A DNA stretch of 64,000 nt from Achromobacter sp. B7 (GCF_003600685.1 NZ_CP032084.1:4092001-4156000), one strand, 5' to 3'; numbered from the stretch's first letter, positions 1 to 7,212 are shown. The notes: a model not told the origin generated them from the letters alone. Numbers and translations are program-made.

Positions 1-28
1 TCAGGCCCTTGAGCAGCGTCTTGTCCAT
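1..28 (-). CDS. IclR-type regulator, N-terminal 9 codons only
   Basis: The window edge cuts this gene after MDKTLLKGL. The start ATG is at 28 on the minus strand, preceded by AGGAAA eight bases upstream. The opening (M-x-K-T-L-x-K-G-L) is common among IclR-family regulators just before their winged helix, so a regulator is a reasonable guess, but nine residues cannot prove it. It is the upstream neighbour of a small palindrome that overlaps its ribosome binding site. Confidence 0.4.
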
Positions 29-38
29 CTTTGTATTT

Positions 39-51
39 CCTAATATTTAGG
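39..51. promoter_or_regulatory. Inverted repeat overlapping the SD of the partial regulator
   Basis: CCTAA-TAT-TTAGG is a perfect 5-bp inverted repeat with a 3-bp centre. It overlaps the AGGAAA ribosome binding site of the minus-strand gene starting at 28. A protein bound here would block expression of that gene, so autoregulation is a plausible inference. Confidence 0.35.
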
Positions 52-107
52 ACGCGAACATAGCACGGGCAGCGGCCGCCGGACAACGTGCGTCACACCC
101 GCCGCGC

Positions 108-734
108 TCAGGCTTTCAACCCCGGGATGGTGGCGCGCACGGCGGCAGACCGGTCCCAAAGGTTCGGCAGGTTGGCCGAGGAATAGCCGGACACGAAAGG
201 CTTGGGCTGCCCCGTCTGAGGCTCGTAGACATGGCGCGACACCGCGCCGATGTTGCCGCCGTACAGGTGCACGCTGATCGACACCTGGTCCGCGAACGCG
301 TTCGACACGCGGTGGATGTCGCCCTGGGCGGGGTCCAGCCGTTCGATGTCGCCGGGCCGCAGGGTGGTGGGTTCGCCGGCGGTTTCGATGCTGCCGTCTG
401 CGTGGCGCACGTAGCGTTGGTTGATTTCAGCGCCACGCAGCATGCCCACATAGCCCCACACTTCATGGTCGTGCACGGGCGTGGACTGGCCCGGGCCCCA
501 CACAAAGCTGACCAGCGAAAAACGTTCCAAGGGGTCGCAGTGCAGCAGATATTGCTGGTAATACTGCGGATGCGGGGCGGTACAGGCCTCGGGCAGCCAG
601 TCATCATGGCGCACCAGATCGGCAAACGCCTCTTGCAGGGCGGGCGTTTGCGCCAGGGAGTCGGCGCCGGCCAGGCGGGTGGCAGTGGCGATAAAGTGGC
701 GAAGCCGGTCCAGACCGGCGGCGGATTCGGGCAT
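108..734 (-). CDS. Cysteine dioxygenase-like cupin protein
   Basis: A 208-residue protein of the cysteine dioxygenase type I / cupin class. The metal motif is visible as HDH at about residues 88-90 inside the first cupin box (TPVHDHEVWGYVGMLRG), with a third His near 141 in GDIHRV. The family uses a non-haem iron to oxidise a thiol such as cysteine or 3-mercaptopropionate; the substrate cannot be read here. An upstream in-frame ATG at 815 exists, but the ATG at 734 has GGAG at a proper distance and starts the normal domain. The longer form would only add low-quality sequence. The gene stands alone on the minus strand, with the repeat tract at 811-900 behind its promoter side. Confidence 0.8.
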   Translation of the reverse strand: MPESAAGLDRLRHFIATATRLAGADSLAQTPALQEAFADLVRHDDWLPEACTAPHPQYYQQYLLHCDPLERFSLVSFVWGPGQSTPVHDHEVWGYVGMLRGAEINQRYVRHADGSIETAGEPTTLRPGDIERLDPAQGDIHRVSNAFADQVSISVHLYGGNIGAVSRHVYEPQTGQPKPFVSGYSSANLPNLWDRSAAVRATIPGLKA

Positions 735-810
735 TGCGGGTCTCCAGTGCGGGAGGGGAAATCCCAGATGAGAAAAGCAGTATCCATCATTCGGGATGCT
801 TGCGCACGCG

Positions 811-900
811 CACATTACGGGTACACATTACGGGTGCACATCGCCGGGGCACATCGCGGGTCCCATCTCGGGTGCCCATCACGGGTGCACATCACAGGGC
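811..900. repeat. Seven imperfect 13-bp tandem repeats
   Basis: The unit is close to CACATTACGGGTG, repeated about seven times, with one 12-bp copy. A further decayed copy may precede it near 785-800. It fills the gap between the cupin gene promoter side and the sirtuin gene. The ACGGGT core also occurs in the 14-bp repeats at 4624-4687. No gene or known element explains it. Confidence 0.8.
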
Positions 901-958
901 GAGCTTGACAGGCAGGCGCCCCCGCGCGCAGCGTATCGAACTGTCCTGAAGGTTTGAA

Positions 959-1885
959 ATGAAAAATACGCATCACGATATTCCGTCTGCCCTGATCGAG
1001 GCATTGCGCAACGCGCAGCGCGTCGTTGTATTCACGGGGGCCGGCGTGTCGGCGGAAAGCGGCATCGCGACGTTTCGCGATGCGTTGACCGGATTGTGGT
1101 CGCGCTTTGACGCGCAGGCGCTTGCCACGCCGCAAGCGTTTCGCGAGCATCCTGACATCGTGTGGGGCTGGTACGAGTGGCGCCGGGCGCAAGTGCTGCG
1201 CGCCGCGCCAAACGCCGCGCACTACGCCATCGCCGCGCTGCAACGCCACGTGCCCGCGCTGACGATCGTCACGCAGAACGTGGACGACCTGCACGAGCGC
1301 GCGGGGGCCACCAAAGTGGTGCATCTGCACGGCAGCCTGCACGCCCCACGCTGCTCGGCATGCGGCGCCCCACACGTTGTCGACGACGGCCCGGCAACGG
1401 TTAGCTCGGTAATCGGAACGCACGCCGAGGCCCATGCTGAGACCCATGCTGAGACCCGCGCTGGCAGCAATGCCGACACCTACGCCGACACCCACGCCGA
1501 CACCCACGCCGCCAGCAACGCCGACGAAGGCCGCCGCATTCCGCCGCCCGCCTGCACACAGTGCGGCGCCCCCGTGCGGCCCGGCGTGGTGTGGTTTGGC
1601 GAGAGCTTGCCGTCGGACGCCTGGAGCACGGCGTTGCATGCCGCGCAGCAATGCGACCTGCTGTTCAGTATCGGCACGTCGGCGCTGGTGTATCCCGCCG
1701 CCGAACTGCCGCAGCGCGCACTGGCCGCCGGCGCCACGGTCGTGCAGGTCAATCCCAACGCCACACCGCTGGACGCGCACGCGCACTGCAATCTGCATGG
1801 CGCCGCCGCCGACATCATGCCGCGCGTGCTGGCGGCCGCCTTCGATCAACGCGATGAAGGGTTAAAGGGCGATCACGCACCGTGA
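959..1885 (+). CDS. cobB: Sir2-family NAD-dependent protein deacylase
   Basis: A sirtuin of 308 residues, longer than the usual 230-250. The NAD-binding GAGVSAESGIATFRD lies at 27-41, TQNVDDLH at 105-112 and the catalytic His in HLHGSL at 124. Y72 and R75 in WYEWRR match the Tyr-xx-Arg pair that class III sirtuins use to bind succinyl or malonyl lysine, so desuccinylase as well as deacetylase activity is likely. Zinc ligands are C132/C135 and C199/C202. Between these pairs sits an insertion of about 50 residues built from 12-bp repeats (HAET, ADTHADTHA), read through in frame. ATG 959 follows a GAAGG-type site. It is probably cytoplasmic and monocistronic. Confidence 0.9.
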   Translation: MKNTHHDIPSALIEALRNAQRVVVFTGAGVSAESGIATFRDALTGLWSRFDAQALATPQAFREHPDIVWGWYEWRRAQVLRAAPNAAHYAIAALQRHVPALTIVTQNVDDLHERAGATKVVHLHGSLHAPRCSACGAPHVVDDGPATVSSVIGTHAEAHAETHAETRAGSNADTYADTHADTHAASNADEGRRIPPPACTQCGAPVRPGVVWFGESLPSDAWSTALHAAQQCDLLFSIGTSALVYPAAELPQRALAAGATVVQVNPNATPLDAHAHCNLHGAAADIMPRVLAAAFDQRDEGLKGDHAP

Positions 1886-1985
1886 ACATTTGTGAAGATC
1901 TTTACGTCGAAGATCGAGTAGAAACGAACTAGCCACAACAGCCGAGGGGAAACCCCAAATCTCACCGTTTTGTCACCGGGCTACA

Positions 1986-2606
1986 GTGGCAAAAGTGGCT
2001 TTGACCGTGGAGATCATCATCCCATTTTCCTGGAGACTTCCCGACGTGTTCGTGCGTTCATCCGACGGCGCATTGCATCGTGTGGTGCGCCACGCCACGA
2101 CCACGGAAACCATTGCCAAACTTGAGAGCGTTCCCAGCAATTACCACCTGGATTGCGAGTGCATGCTCGATAACGGCGAGGCAATCTCCTGGATCGGCAA
2201 TGATCAGTATCGGCAAATCAACGGCGGCGCTATATTCACCGCAGAACCCGATGTCACAACGCCTCGTGGCGAACCCCGCAAAAGCGGTGCCGCCAAGCGC
2301 AATGTGCTCGACCCCGACCCGGCAGGCCCGCACCACAGACTGACCGCCGGACACAACCCCCTACCACTAGCTGTCGTCAACTTAAAAACCGGCAACGATT
2401 GGAGTCTGATACGCGCGTGGCGCGAGCACCTCAATATCACTACCGCTGATATGGCTGCCCGCCTTGGCGTTGATCATTCCATATACATTGAACTGGAACG
2501 GCCACGGCCACGCCCACGGCAGATCGTGCTGGACCGCATCTCCGAGGCGCTGGGCGTGTCACCCGACCAGCTTGATGATTCTTTGTTTGGAGGCCGCCTT
2601 CGGTAG
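1986..2606 (+). CDS. Unknown protein with C-terminal XRE-like HTH
   Basis: I do not recognise the family. The N-terminal ~75 residues (LPDVFVRSSDGALHR to GAIFTAEP) resemble the whole of the next gene, sharing the pattern DV-V-S-DG-L-R, a C-x-C pair, GE, W-G, YR and a TA end. A linker follows, then a helix-turn-helix of about 60 residues (SLIRAWREHLNITTADMAAR, then GVSPDQL) of the Cro/C1 type. The start is uncertain: GTG 1986 has a poor ribosome site, and GTG 2007 and 2046 are in frame; the latter has GGAG upstream but would cut off the part matching the paralog. Probably a small transcriptional regulator. Starts about 100 bp after the sirtuin gene. Confidence 0.65.
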   Translation: MAKVALTVEIIIPFSWRLPDVFVRSSDGALHRVVRHATTTETIAKLESVPSNYHLDCECMLDNGEAISWIGNDQYRQINGGAIFTAEPDVTTPRGEPRKSGAAKRNVLDPDPAGPHHRLTAGHNPLPLAVVNLKTGNDWSLIRAWREHLNITTADMAARLGVDHSIYIELERPRPRPRQIVLDRISEALGVSPDQLDDSLFGGRLR

Positions 2607-2702
2607 TGCCGCAAACGCGCCACACGCGCACGCGTCGCTACACGCAGAAGCGTCCACAAGGCTTTGCCGCCGCAACACCGACGGCCCCTGGAGGTACTGA
2701 GT

Positions 2703-2954
2703 ATGCTCGGCACCGCAAGACGATTGACCGATGTGCTTGTCACATCTCCCGACGGCACCCTGTATCGCATCGAACGCTTCGTTGCGGACATGGAGGCATA
2801 TTCCGCGCTGGGTACCTCGCGCTTCGATCCCAAGACGCACTGCATCTGCCGCACAAGTTCCGGCGAGCAGGTCACGTGGCTGGGGGGCCAGGCGTATCGG
2901 ATGATCAAGAACGGTATTTCGTTGACCGCGGTGGACCGGCGACGAGGCCGGTAA
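2703..2954 (+). CDS. Small paralog of the preceding gene's N-terminal domain
   Basis: An 83-residue protein of unknown function. ATG 2703 follows a strong GGAGGT seven bases upstream, so this start is preferred over the in-frame ATG at 2664. The sequence TDVLVTSPDGTLYRIERF to GISLTAVD aligns end to end with the N-terminal domain of the gene at 1986, at roughly one third identity by eye, but lacks the HTH. The pair probably arose by duplication, and the stand-alone domain may modulate or dimerise with the HTH protein (inference). Its stop codon lies inside an 11-bp triplicated sequence. Confidence 0.7.
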   Translation: MLGTARRLTDVLVTSPDGTLYRIERFVADMEAYSALGTSRFDPKTHCICRTSSGEQVTWLGGQAYRMIKNGISLTAVDRRRGR

Positions 2955-2976
2955 GAGGCCGGTAAGAGGCCGGCAA
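2944..2976. repeat. Three 11-bp tandem copies containing a stop codon
   Basis: GAGGCCGGTAA is repeated three times (the third ends CAA). The TAA in copy 1 is the stop codon of the gene ending at 2954, so the duplication iterates the end of the reading frame into the downstream spacer. Confidence 0.85.
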
Positions 2977-3014
2977 AACGCTGACAACAGGCGCCTTGCC
3001 TTGGGCGCCGGCCA

Positions 3015-3899
3015 CTATCGTGTGTAGCGTTCGACCAGAAAGTCCACAAAGGTGGTCAGCTTGGGCAGCGCCTGCCTGTCCTTCTGGTACAGCAGCGTAA
3101 TGGGCCGTGCGGCGGGCCAATACGGTTGCAGGATCGGCACCAGCCGGCCGGCGTGCATATCCTCACGCAGCAACAGCTCGGGCTGCAACACCACGCCAAA
3201 GCCCGCCAGCGCGGCCTGACGCAGCGCCTGCCCGTTGTTCGACACGAAGCGGCCGGTGGGGTAGCCGGCCTGGCTGCCGTCGTCTCCCGACAGCTGCCAG
3301 CCCGTGCGGCGGCTCCAGTACGAAAAATCCAGGCATTGATGCTGCATCAGGTCGTCTGGCGTGGTGGGCGTGCCATAGCGTTCAAGGTACGCGGGCGCGG
3401 CGCAGATCACCATTTGGTAGCGGCCTATTGTGCGCGCGATCAATCCAGAATCGGCCGGCTCGCCGATACGTACCGCCACGTCGTAGCGGGCGGCCACAAT
3501 GTCTTCCACCATGTCGCTGAGCACCAGCTCGACGCTCACGTCGGGATAGACGGACAGATAGTCGGCAATGGCCGGCGTCAACGCCAGCGAACCGAAGGTC
3601 ACCGTGGACGTAATGCGCAGATGCCCGCGCGGCGTCAGCCGCAAGGCCTCGGCGCCCTGCTCCGCGTCGCGGATGTCTTCCAGAATGGTCTTGCTGCGCG
3701 CGTAATAGGCTTGGCCGGCTTCGGTCAGGCTTTGTCGGCGCGTGGTGCGGTTCAACAGGCGCAGGCCCAATCGCGATTCCAGCGCCTTGACGTGCTTGGC
3801 CGCCATGGCCGCCGACATCTCGTGCCGCGCCGCCGCCGCGGTCAGGCTGCCCAACTCAACGACCGCCACGAAGACTTCCATGCTGAGCAAGCGATCCAT
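3015..3899 (-). CDS. LysR-family transcriptional regulator
   Basis: A LysR regulator of 294 residues. The N-terminal winged HTH is typical (MDRLLSMEVFVAVVELGSL, then LNRTTRRQSLTEAGQAYY), followed by a periplasmic-binding-like effector domain from about residue 90. It belongs to the large CrgA-like subgroup that often controls the divergently oriented gene. Here that gene is the short-chain dehydrogenase-like protein at 4045, with 145 bp between the two starts holding two palindromes. Confidence 0.88.
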   Translation of the reverse strand: MDRLLSMEVFVAVVELGSLTAAAARHEMSAAMAAKHVKALESRLGLRLLNRTTRRQSLTEAGQAYYARSKTILEDIRDAEQGAEALRLTPRGHLRITSTVTFGSLALTPAIADYLSVYPDVSVELVLSDMVEDIVAARYDVAVRIGEPADSGLIARTIGRYQMVICAAPAYLERYGTPTTPDDLMQHQCLDFSYWSRRTGWQLSGDDGSQAGYPTGRFVSNNGQALRQAALAGFGVVLQPELLLREDMHAGRLVPILQPYWPAARPITLLYQKDRQALPKLTTFVDFLVERYTR

Positions 3900-3928
3900 G
3901 AATTACGCACCCGGAGTGTGAAGTGTTT

Positions 3929-3996
3929 GCACCATGTGCGGATTTTTCCACGGATAGCGAAAAGCGAGAATGCCTCTATGCACTGGCGCGGCGCCA
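3929..3996. promoter_or_regulatory. Two palindromes in the LysR/SDR divergent spacer
   Basis: GCAC-CAT-GTGC (3929-3939) and the perfect TGGCGC-G-GCGCCA (3984-3996) both lie between the divergent starts. The first has the size expected of a LysR recognition site; the second is 48 bases before the SDR start. Functional roles are inferred from position only. Confidence 0.35.
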
Positions 3997-4044
3997 GCGC
4001 TTCGCAAATGCTAACCAAACAACGGGCACGGCCCGGAGGCTTCC

Positions 4045-4641
4045 ATGAAAATAATCCTGATCGGCGCAACCGGCACCATCGGCCGCGCGGTTGCCGAAGA
4101 ACTCGGCCAACGCCACGACATCATCGCCGTGGGCAACACCAGTGGCCAGTACCAAGTGGACATCACGCGCAGCGACAGCATCCGCAACCTGTTCGAACGC
4201 GTGGGCAAGGTCGACGCCATTGTCTCGACCACCGGCGCGATGCACTTCGGCCCGCTGGCCGAGATGACGGCCGAACAGTTCAAGATCGGGCTGCACAACA
4301 AGCTGCTGGGTCAGGTGGATGTGGCGCTGATCGGGCAACACTACCTGAACGCGGGCGGGTCCATCACGCTGACCAGCGGGATCGTCAGTGACGAACCGAT
4401 CCGGTATGGCGCGAACGCATCGGCGGTGAACTCGGCCATCGACGGCTTCGTGCGCGGCGCGGCGGTAGAACTGCAAGGGTTGCGGATCAACGCGGTCAGC
4501 CCGACGGTGTTGCAGGAATCCATGCAGGCCTACGGGCCGTATTTTCCGGGCTTTGAAGCGGCGCCCGCATCGCGGGTGGCCCTGGCCTATCGCCGCAGCG
4601 TGGAAGGCGCGCAGACGGGCCGGGTGATACGGGTATGGTGA
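4045..4641 (+). CDS. Short-chain dehydrogenase-like protein
   Basis: A compact NAD(P)-binding protein of 198 residues. GATGTIGRAVAEEL at 7-20 is the Rossmann glycine motif, followed by a STTGAMHFGPL segment in place of the classical NNAG. The YxxxK motif is not obvious: the region after ITLTSGIV reads ASAVNSAIDGFVRGAA, so Tyr is missing from the usual site. This shortened SDR type is common in proteobacteria beside LysR genes, and its substrate is unknown. CGGAGG precedes ATG 4045. The last codons and stop are part of a 14-bp tandem repeat. Confidence 0.82.
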   Translation: MKIILIGATGTIGRAVAEELGQRHDIIAVGNTSGQYQVDITRSDSIRNLFERVGKVDAIVSTTGAMHFGPLAEMTAEQFKIGLHNKLLGQVDVALIGQHYLNAGGSITLTSGIVSDEPIRYGANASAVNSAIDGFVRGAAVELQGLRINAVSPTVLQESMQAYGPYFPGFEAAPASRVALAYRRSVEGAQTGRVIRVW

Positions 4642-4687
4642 TGCGGGTCTGGTGATGCGGGTCTGACGATACGGGTCTGACGATCCG
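4624..4687. repeat. 14-bp tandem repeats spanning the SDR stop codon
   Basis: Four and a half copies of a unit close to GTGATGCGGGTCTG. The TGA at 4639-4641 in the second copy is the stop codon of the SDR gene. Copies two and three are identical, which suggests a recent duplication. Confidence 0.85.
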
Positions 4688-4702
4688 CCCCGGACAAAAC
4701 AA

Positions 4703-4734
4703 AAGCGGCTTGATGGATGACCATCAAGCCGCTT
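4703..4734. terminator. Bidirectional intrinsic terminator
   Basis: A perfect 14-bp stem, AAGCGGCTTGATGG / CCATCAAGCCGCTT, with an ATGA loop. It is followed by CGTTTTCTT on the plus strand and by TTGTTTTG on the minus strand. It can end both the SDR transcript (+) and the tRNA-Arg copy 1 transcript (-). Confidence 0.9.
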
Positions 4735-4824
4735 CGTTTTCTTGCAAGGCCTACGCGCTGTTGCGCTTTGGCGGAACCGCGATTGCGTTGCTTAGCGCAT
4801 TGCCATCACGTGTTCGATATAGGT

Positions 4825-4901
4825 TGGTGCGCCCGGCAGGATTCGAACCTACGACCCCCTGGTTCGTAGCCAGGTACTCTATCCAGCTGAGCTACGGGCG
4901 C
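4825..4901 (-). tRNA. tRNA-Arg(ACG), copy 1
   Basis: Cloverleaf on the minus strand with acceptor stem GCGCCCG/CGGGCGC, anticodon arm CCTGG-CTACGAA-CCAGG (anticodon ACG, decoding CGU/CGC/CGA after A34 deamination) and T-loop GTTCGAATC. The CCA end is encoded. All 77 bases are identical to copies 2 and 3. A promoter lies at 4917-4946. Confidence 0.97.
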
Positions 4902-4916
4902 CCCGAAAGAGGCGTG

Positions 4917-4946
4917 TTTATAACATGGAAAAACCACATCGTGCAA
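4917..4946 (-). promoter_or_regulatory. Promoter of tRNA-Arg copy 1
   Basis: On the minus strand TTGCAC (-35) is separated by 18 bp from TATAAA (-10), which lies 16-21 bases before the mature tRNA 5' end. The same TTGCAC box precedes copy 3. Confidence 0.6.
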
Positions 4947-4996
4947 ATCGGTGCGGGAAAATGCACTTGGTGTCAGGCACGGCTGCGCCCTTGTCG

Positions 4997-5117
4997 GCTT
5001 CATCACCTTTGCTTCATCACCTTTGCTTCATCACCTTTGCTTCATCACGTTTGCTTCATCACGTTTGCTTCATCACGTTTGCTTCATGCCCTGGGCTTCA
5101 TCATCGTTTGCTTCAAG
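4997..5117. repeat. About eight 14-bp tandem repeats in a 319-bp spacer
   Basis: Units read GCTTCATCACCTTT three times, then GCTTCATCACGTTT three times, followed by two degraded copies. The block change from ACC to ACG shows duplication in two rounds. It fills the middle of the gap (4902-5220) between tRNA-Arg copy 1 and the DUF3079 gene. I see nothing else in that gap beyond the tRNA promoter. Confidence 0.9.
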
Positions 5118-5220
5118 TCAAGGAACGCGGTGCGGGCCGCGCAGTACGCTGAAATTTCAGCCGCCTGCCATGGCAGGCCGCGAGCATCTGCGCGACAGCG
5201 ATTCCCTGATGAGGCACAGC

Positions 5221-5442
5221 ATGGCTAAGAAATTTCCGATGCATCCCAAGCGCCCCGAACGGGTCTGCTGGGGCTGCGATCAATACTGCGCATCCGACGC
5301 CATGAAATGCGGCAACGGTTCCGACCGCACGATGCACCCGGCCGAACTGCTGGGCGACGATTGGGCAAGCGTTGGGAACTGGGGCTTTGAAGACGAAAAC
5401 AAAGAAGCGTCCGCGCAAAACAAAAAGGCCTTCGATCAATGA
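5221..5442 (+). CDS. DUF3079 family protein
   Basis: A 73-residue protein starting MAKKFPMHPKRPERVCWGCD. It matches the DUF3079 pattern: the WGCD-x-YC cysteine cluster (about residues 17-22), a second Cys near 29 in KCGNGSDRT, HP-x-EL and GDDW. The spaced cysteines suggest metal binding; function is unknown. ATG 5221 follows GAGG by six bases. It sits on the plus strand between two minus-strand tRNA-Arg genes, and its last codons form one arm of a terminator. Confidence 0.85.
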   Translation: MAKKFPMHPKRPERVCWGCDQYCASDAMKCGNGSDRTMHPAELLGDDWASVGNWGFEDENKEASAQNKKAFDQ

Positions 5443-5460
5443 TCAAAGGCCTTTCCATTT
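5424..5460. terminator. Bidirectional terminator overlapping the DUF3079 stop
   Basis: AAAGGCCTT / AAGGCCTTT arms enclose a GATCA/TGATC inner pairing that contains the TGA stop. The plus side continues CCATTTTCTTT and the minus side TTTTTGTTTTG, so it can end both the DUF3079 gene and tRNA-Arg copy 2. Confidence 0.85.
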
Positions 5461-5493
5461 TCTTTGTTCGGCGTTTCAGTGTGACGTGAAACT

Positions 5494-5570
5494 TGGTGCG
5501 CCCGGCAGGATTCGAACCTACGACCCCCTGGTTCGTAGCCAGGTACTCTATCCAGCTGAGCTACGGGCGC
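5494..5570 (-). tRNA. tRNA-Arg(ACG), copy 2
   Basis: Identical over 77 bases to copy 1, with encoded CCA. The TATAAT box at 5588-5593 lies 18-23 bases upstream. The terminator at 5424-5460 lies downstream. Confidence 0.97.
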
Positions 5571-5587
5571 TCCGACAAAGAGGCGAA

Positions 5588-5593
5588 ATTATA
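5588..5593 (-). promoter_or_regulatory. -10 box of tRNA-Arg copy 2
   Basis: A perfect TATAAT on the minus strand. The expected -35 position shows no good match, unlike the other two copies. The region further upstream (5600-5700) is strikingly A-rich on the minus strand and may act as an UP-like element. Confidence 0.5.
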
Positions 5594-5752
5594 TCAGAAC
5601 AATTTCACCATTTTTACTGCTTTTGCCTTTTTTCCTAAGTTTTTTTTGAGTTTTTTTTGAAGTTTTTTTCGCAAGTTCTTTTGCCGAATTTCGCGAAACG
5701 AATCCGCTACGTTCTACAAACCACCCTACAAAAAAAACCACTCTAGAAAACT

Positions 5753-5829
5753 TGGTGCGCCCGGCAGGATTCGAACCTACGACCCCCTGGTTCGTAGCCA
5801 GGTACTCTATCCAGCTGAGCTACGGGCGC
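5753..5829 (-). tRNA. tRNA-Arg(ACG), copy 3
   Basis: The third identical copy, with encoded CCA. Its promoter is at 5849-5877. No clear hairpin terminator follows; only T-runs occur downstream on the minus strand (around 5690-5740). Confidence 0.97.
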
Positions 5830-5848
5830 GTCAAAAAGCAAGCCTTGA

Positions 5849-5877
5849 ATAATAGCGTTGTTTCAGAAAACGTGCAA
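5849..5877 (-). promoter_or_regulatory. Promoter of tRNA-Arg copy 3
   Basis: TTGCAC, 17 bp, TATTAT on the minus strand, with the -10 box 20-25 bases before the mature tRNA 5' end. This is the best-matching promoter of the three copies. Confidence 0.65.
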
Positions 5878-6013
5878 GTCGGGGCGTTGGAATATCGCAT
5901 GGCGGCGCGGGTCGGATACGGCAGCCATTGCCATCGCAATCGTGAACCCACGCCGCCAGAAAGCACTATCCTAGTGGCCGCTTCCATTGCCCCCTTATCT
6001 CTTGGCCGTCATC

Positions 6014-7072
6014 GTGAAACACCTGCTGGTAAGTCTGGACAAGCTGCACGACTTCGATGAAATCATCGACGTACGCTCGCCGCTTGAATACGCCGACGAT
6101 CACATCCCGGGCGCTATCAACGCGCCCGTGCTCAGTAATGAAGAACGCGTACAGGTCGGCACGCTGTACCGCCAGGCGTCGCCGTTCGAAGCGTCCCGAC
6201 TGGGCGCCGCGCTGGTCGCCCGCAACATCGCCCAGCATCTGGAAACGCGCTTCGCCGACCGGCCGCAAGGCTGGCGCCCGCTGATCTATTGCTGGCGCGG
6301 CGGCAAGCGGTCCGGCTCCATGACGCTGATGTTCAACATGATCGGCTGGCGCGCGCGGCAGCTGGACGGCGGCTACAAAAGCTATCGCAGTGCCACGCTG
6401 CAAGCGCTGGCGACCTTGCCGGCGGCCTTGCAGTGCGTGGTGCTGGTCGGCCCCACCGGCAGCGGCAAGACGCGCTTGCTGAACGCACTGGCGCAAGCCG
6501 GCGCGCAGACGCTGGACCTGGAACAACTGGCCTCGCACCGGGGCTCGTTGCTGGGCGCCCTGCCCGGCGTGGCGCAGCCTTCGCAAAAGCACTTCGACAC
6601 GCTGCTTGCCGCACGCCTTCGCGCGCTGGACGCATCACAACCCGTGTTCGTTGAAGCCGAGAGCCGCAAGATAGGCGCCGTCGAGTTGCCGCCCGCCTTG
6701 CTGCGAGCCATGCATGAAGGCGTATGCGTCAACGTGGCGTCCACGCGCGAAGACCGCGCCGCGTTCCTTCAACAGGACTACGCGCAGCTATTCGAAAACC
6801 CGGAATGGTTGAAAGCCCAGCTGCAACGCATGCTGGGCCTGCACAGCCGCGAAGTAATCCAGGGCTGGCAGCAGATGGTGGACGACGGCCGCCGCATCGA
6901 TCTGGCGCGCGAGCTCATCGACCGCCATTACGACCCCGCCTACGCCCGCAGCAGCCACGCGCAATACCAGCGCCTGTCGCAAGCGTTGCCGATGCCGTTC
7001 AGGCCGAACGATGCGGATGTCGTGGAGCAGGCGCACGGTTTGCTATCCGCGCTGGAATGCAAAACGCGCTGA
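6014..7072 (+). CDS. mnmH: tRNA 2-selenouridine/geranyl-2-thiouridine synthase
   Basis: A protein of 352 residues. An N-terminal rhodanese domain (FDEIIDVRSPLEYADDHIPG, with the catalytic Cys in IYCWRGGKRSG near 96) precedes a P-loop domain (VGPTGSGKTRLLNAL near 146). This is the layout of MnmH/SelU, which converts 2-thiouridine at the wobble position of Lys, Glu and Gln tRNAs to 2-selenouridine through a geranylated intermediate. I chose GTG 6014 because MKHLLVSLDKLHDFDE resembles the family start; TTG 5987 is an in-frame alternative. A selD gene is not present in the window. Its stop lies in a 14-bp duplication. Confidence 0.92.
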   Translation: MKHLLVSLDKLHDFDEIIDVRSPLEYADDHIPGAINAPVLSNEERVQVGTLYRQASPFEASRLGAALVARNIAQHLETRFADRPQGWRPLIYCWRGGKRSGSMTLMFNMIGWRARQLDGGYKSYRSATLQALATLPAALQCVVLVGPTGSGKTRLLNALAQAGAQTLDLEQLASHRGSLLGALPGVAQPSQKHFDTLLAARLRALDASQPVFVEAESRKIGAVELPPALLRAMHEGVCVNVASTREDRAAFLQQDYAQLFENPEWLKAQLQRMLGLHSREVIQGWQQMVDDGRRIDLARELIDRHYDPAYARSSHAQYQRLSQALPMPFRPNDADVVEQAHGLLSALECKTR

Positions 7073-7094
7073 TGAAAAAACGCTGATGAAAAAA
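7067..7094. repeat. Two 14-bp tandem copies spanning the mnmH stop
   Basis: CGCTGATGAAAAAA occurs twice in direct succession. The TGA of the first copy (7070-7072) is the mnmH stop codon. Confidence 0.85.
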
Positions 7095-7137
7095 GCGCCG
7101 ACGACCAATACCCCCACGAACGACACGCGCCAATGAA

Positions 7138-7174
7138 AAAAACCCGCAATCGATTTCGCGATTGCGGGTTTTTT
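7138..7174. terminator. Bidirectional intrinsic terminator
   Basis: CCCGCAATCG / CGATTGCGGG stem with a 6-nt loop, extended by an A-tract before and a T-tract after. It serves mnmH (+) and tRNA-Ser (-). Confidence 0.92.
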
Positions 7175-7212
7175 AATTCAGCGCTGGTTGTTTAGGACCA
7201 GCGCCGAAGATC

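Noticed and set aside
3126..4391. A 421-codon plus-strand frame across LysR and the SDR gene
   Set aside because: It crosses two genes with clear domains and has no motif of its own.
811..5117. CRISPR array
   Set aside because: The repeats are 11-15 bp with no unique spacers and no cas genes are present.
4825..5829. An integrative element at the tRNA-Arg genes
   Set aside because: No integrase and no partial tRNA direct repeat; the copies are full-length tandem genes.
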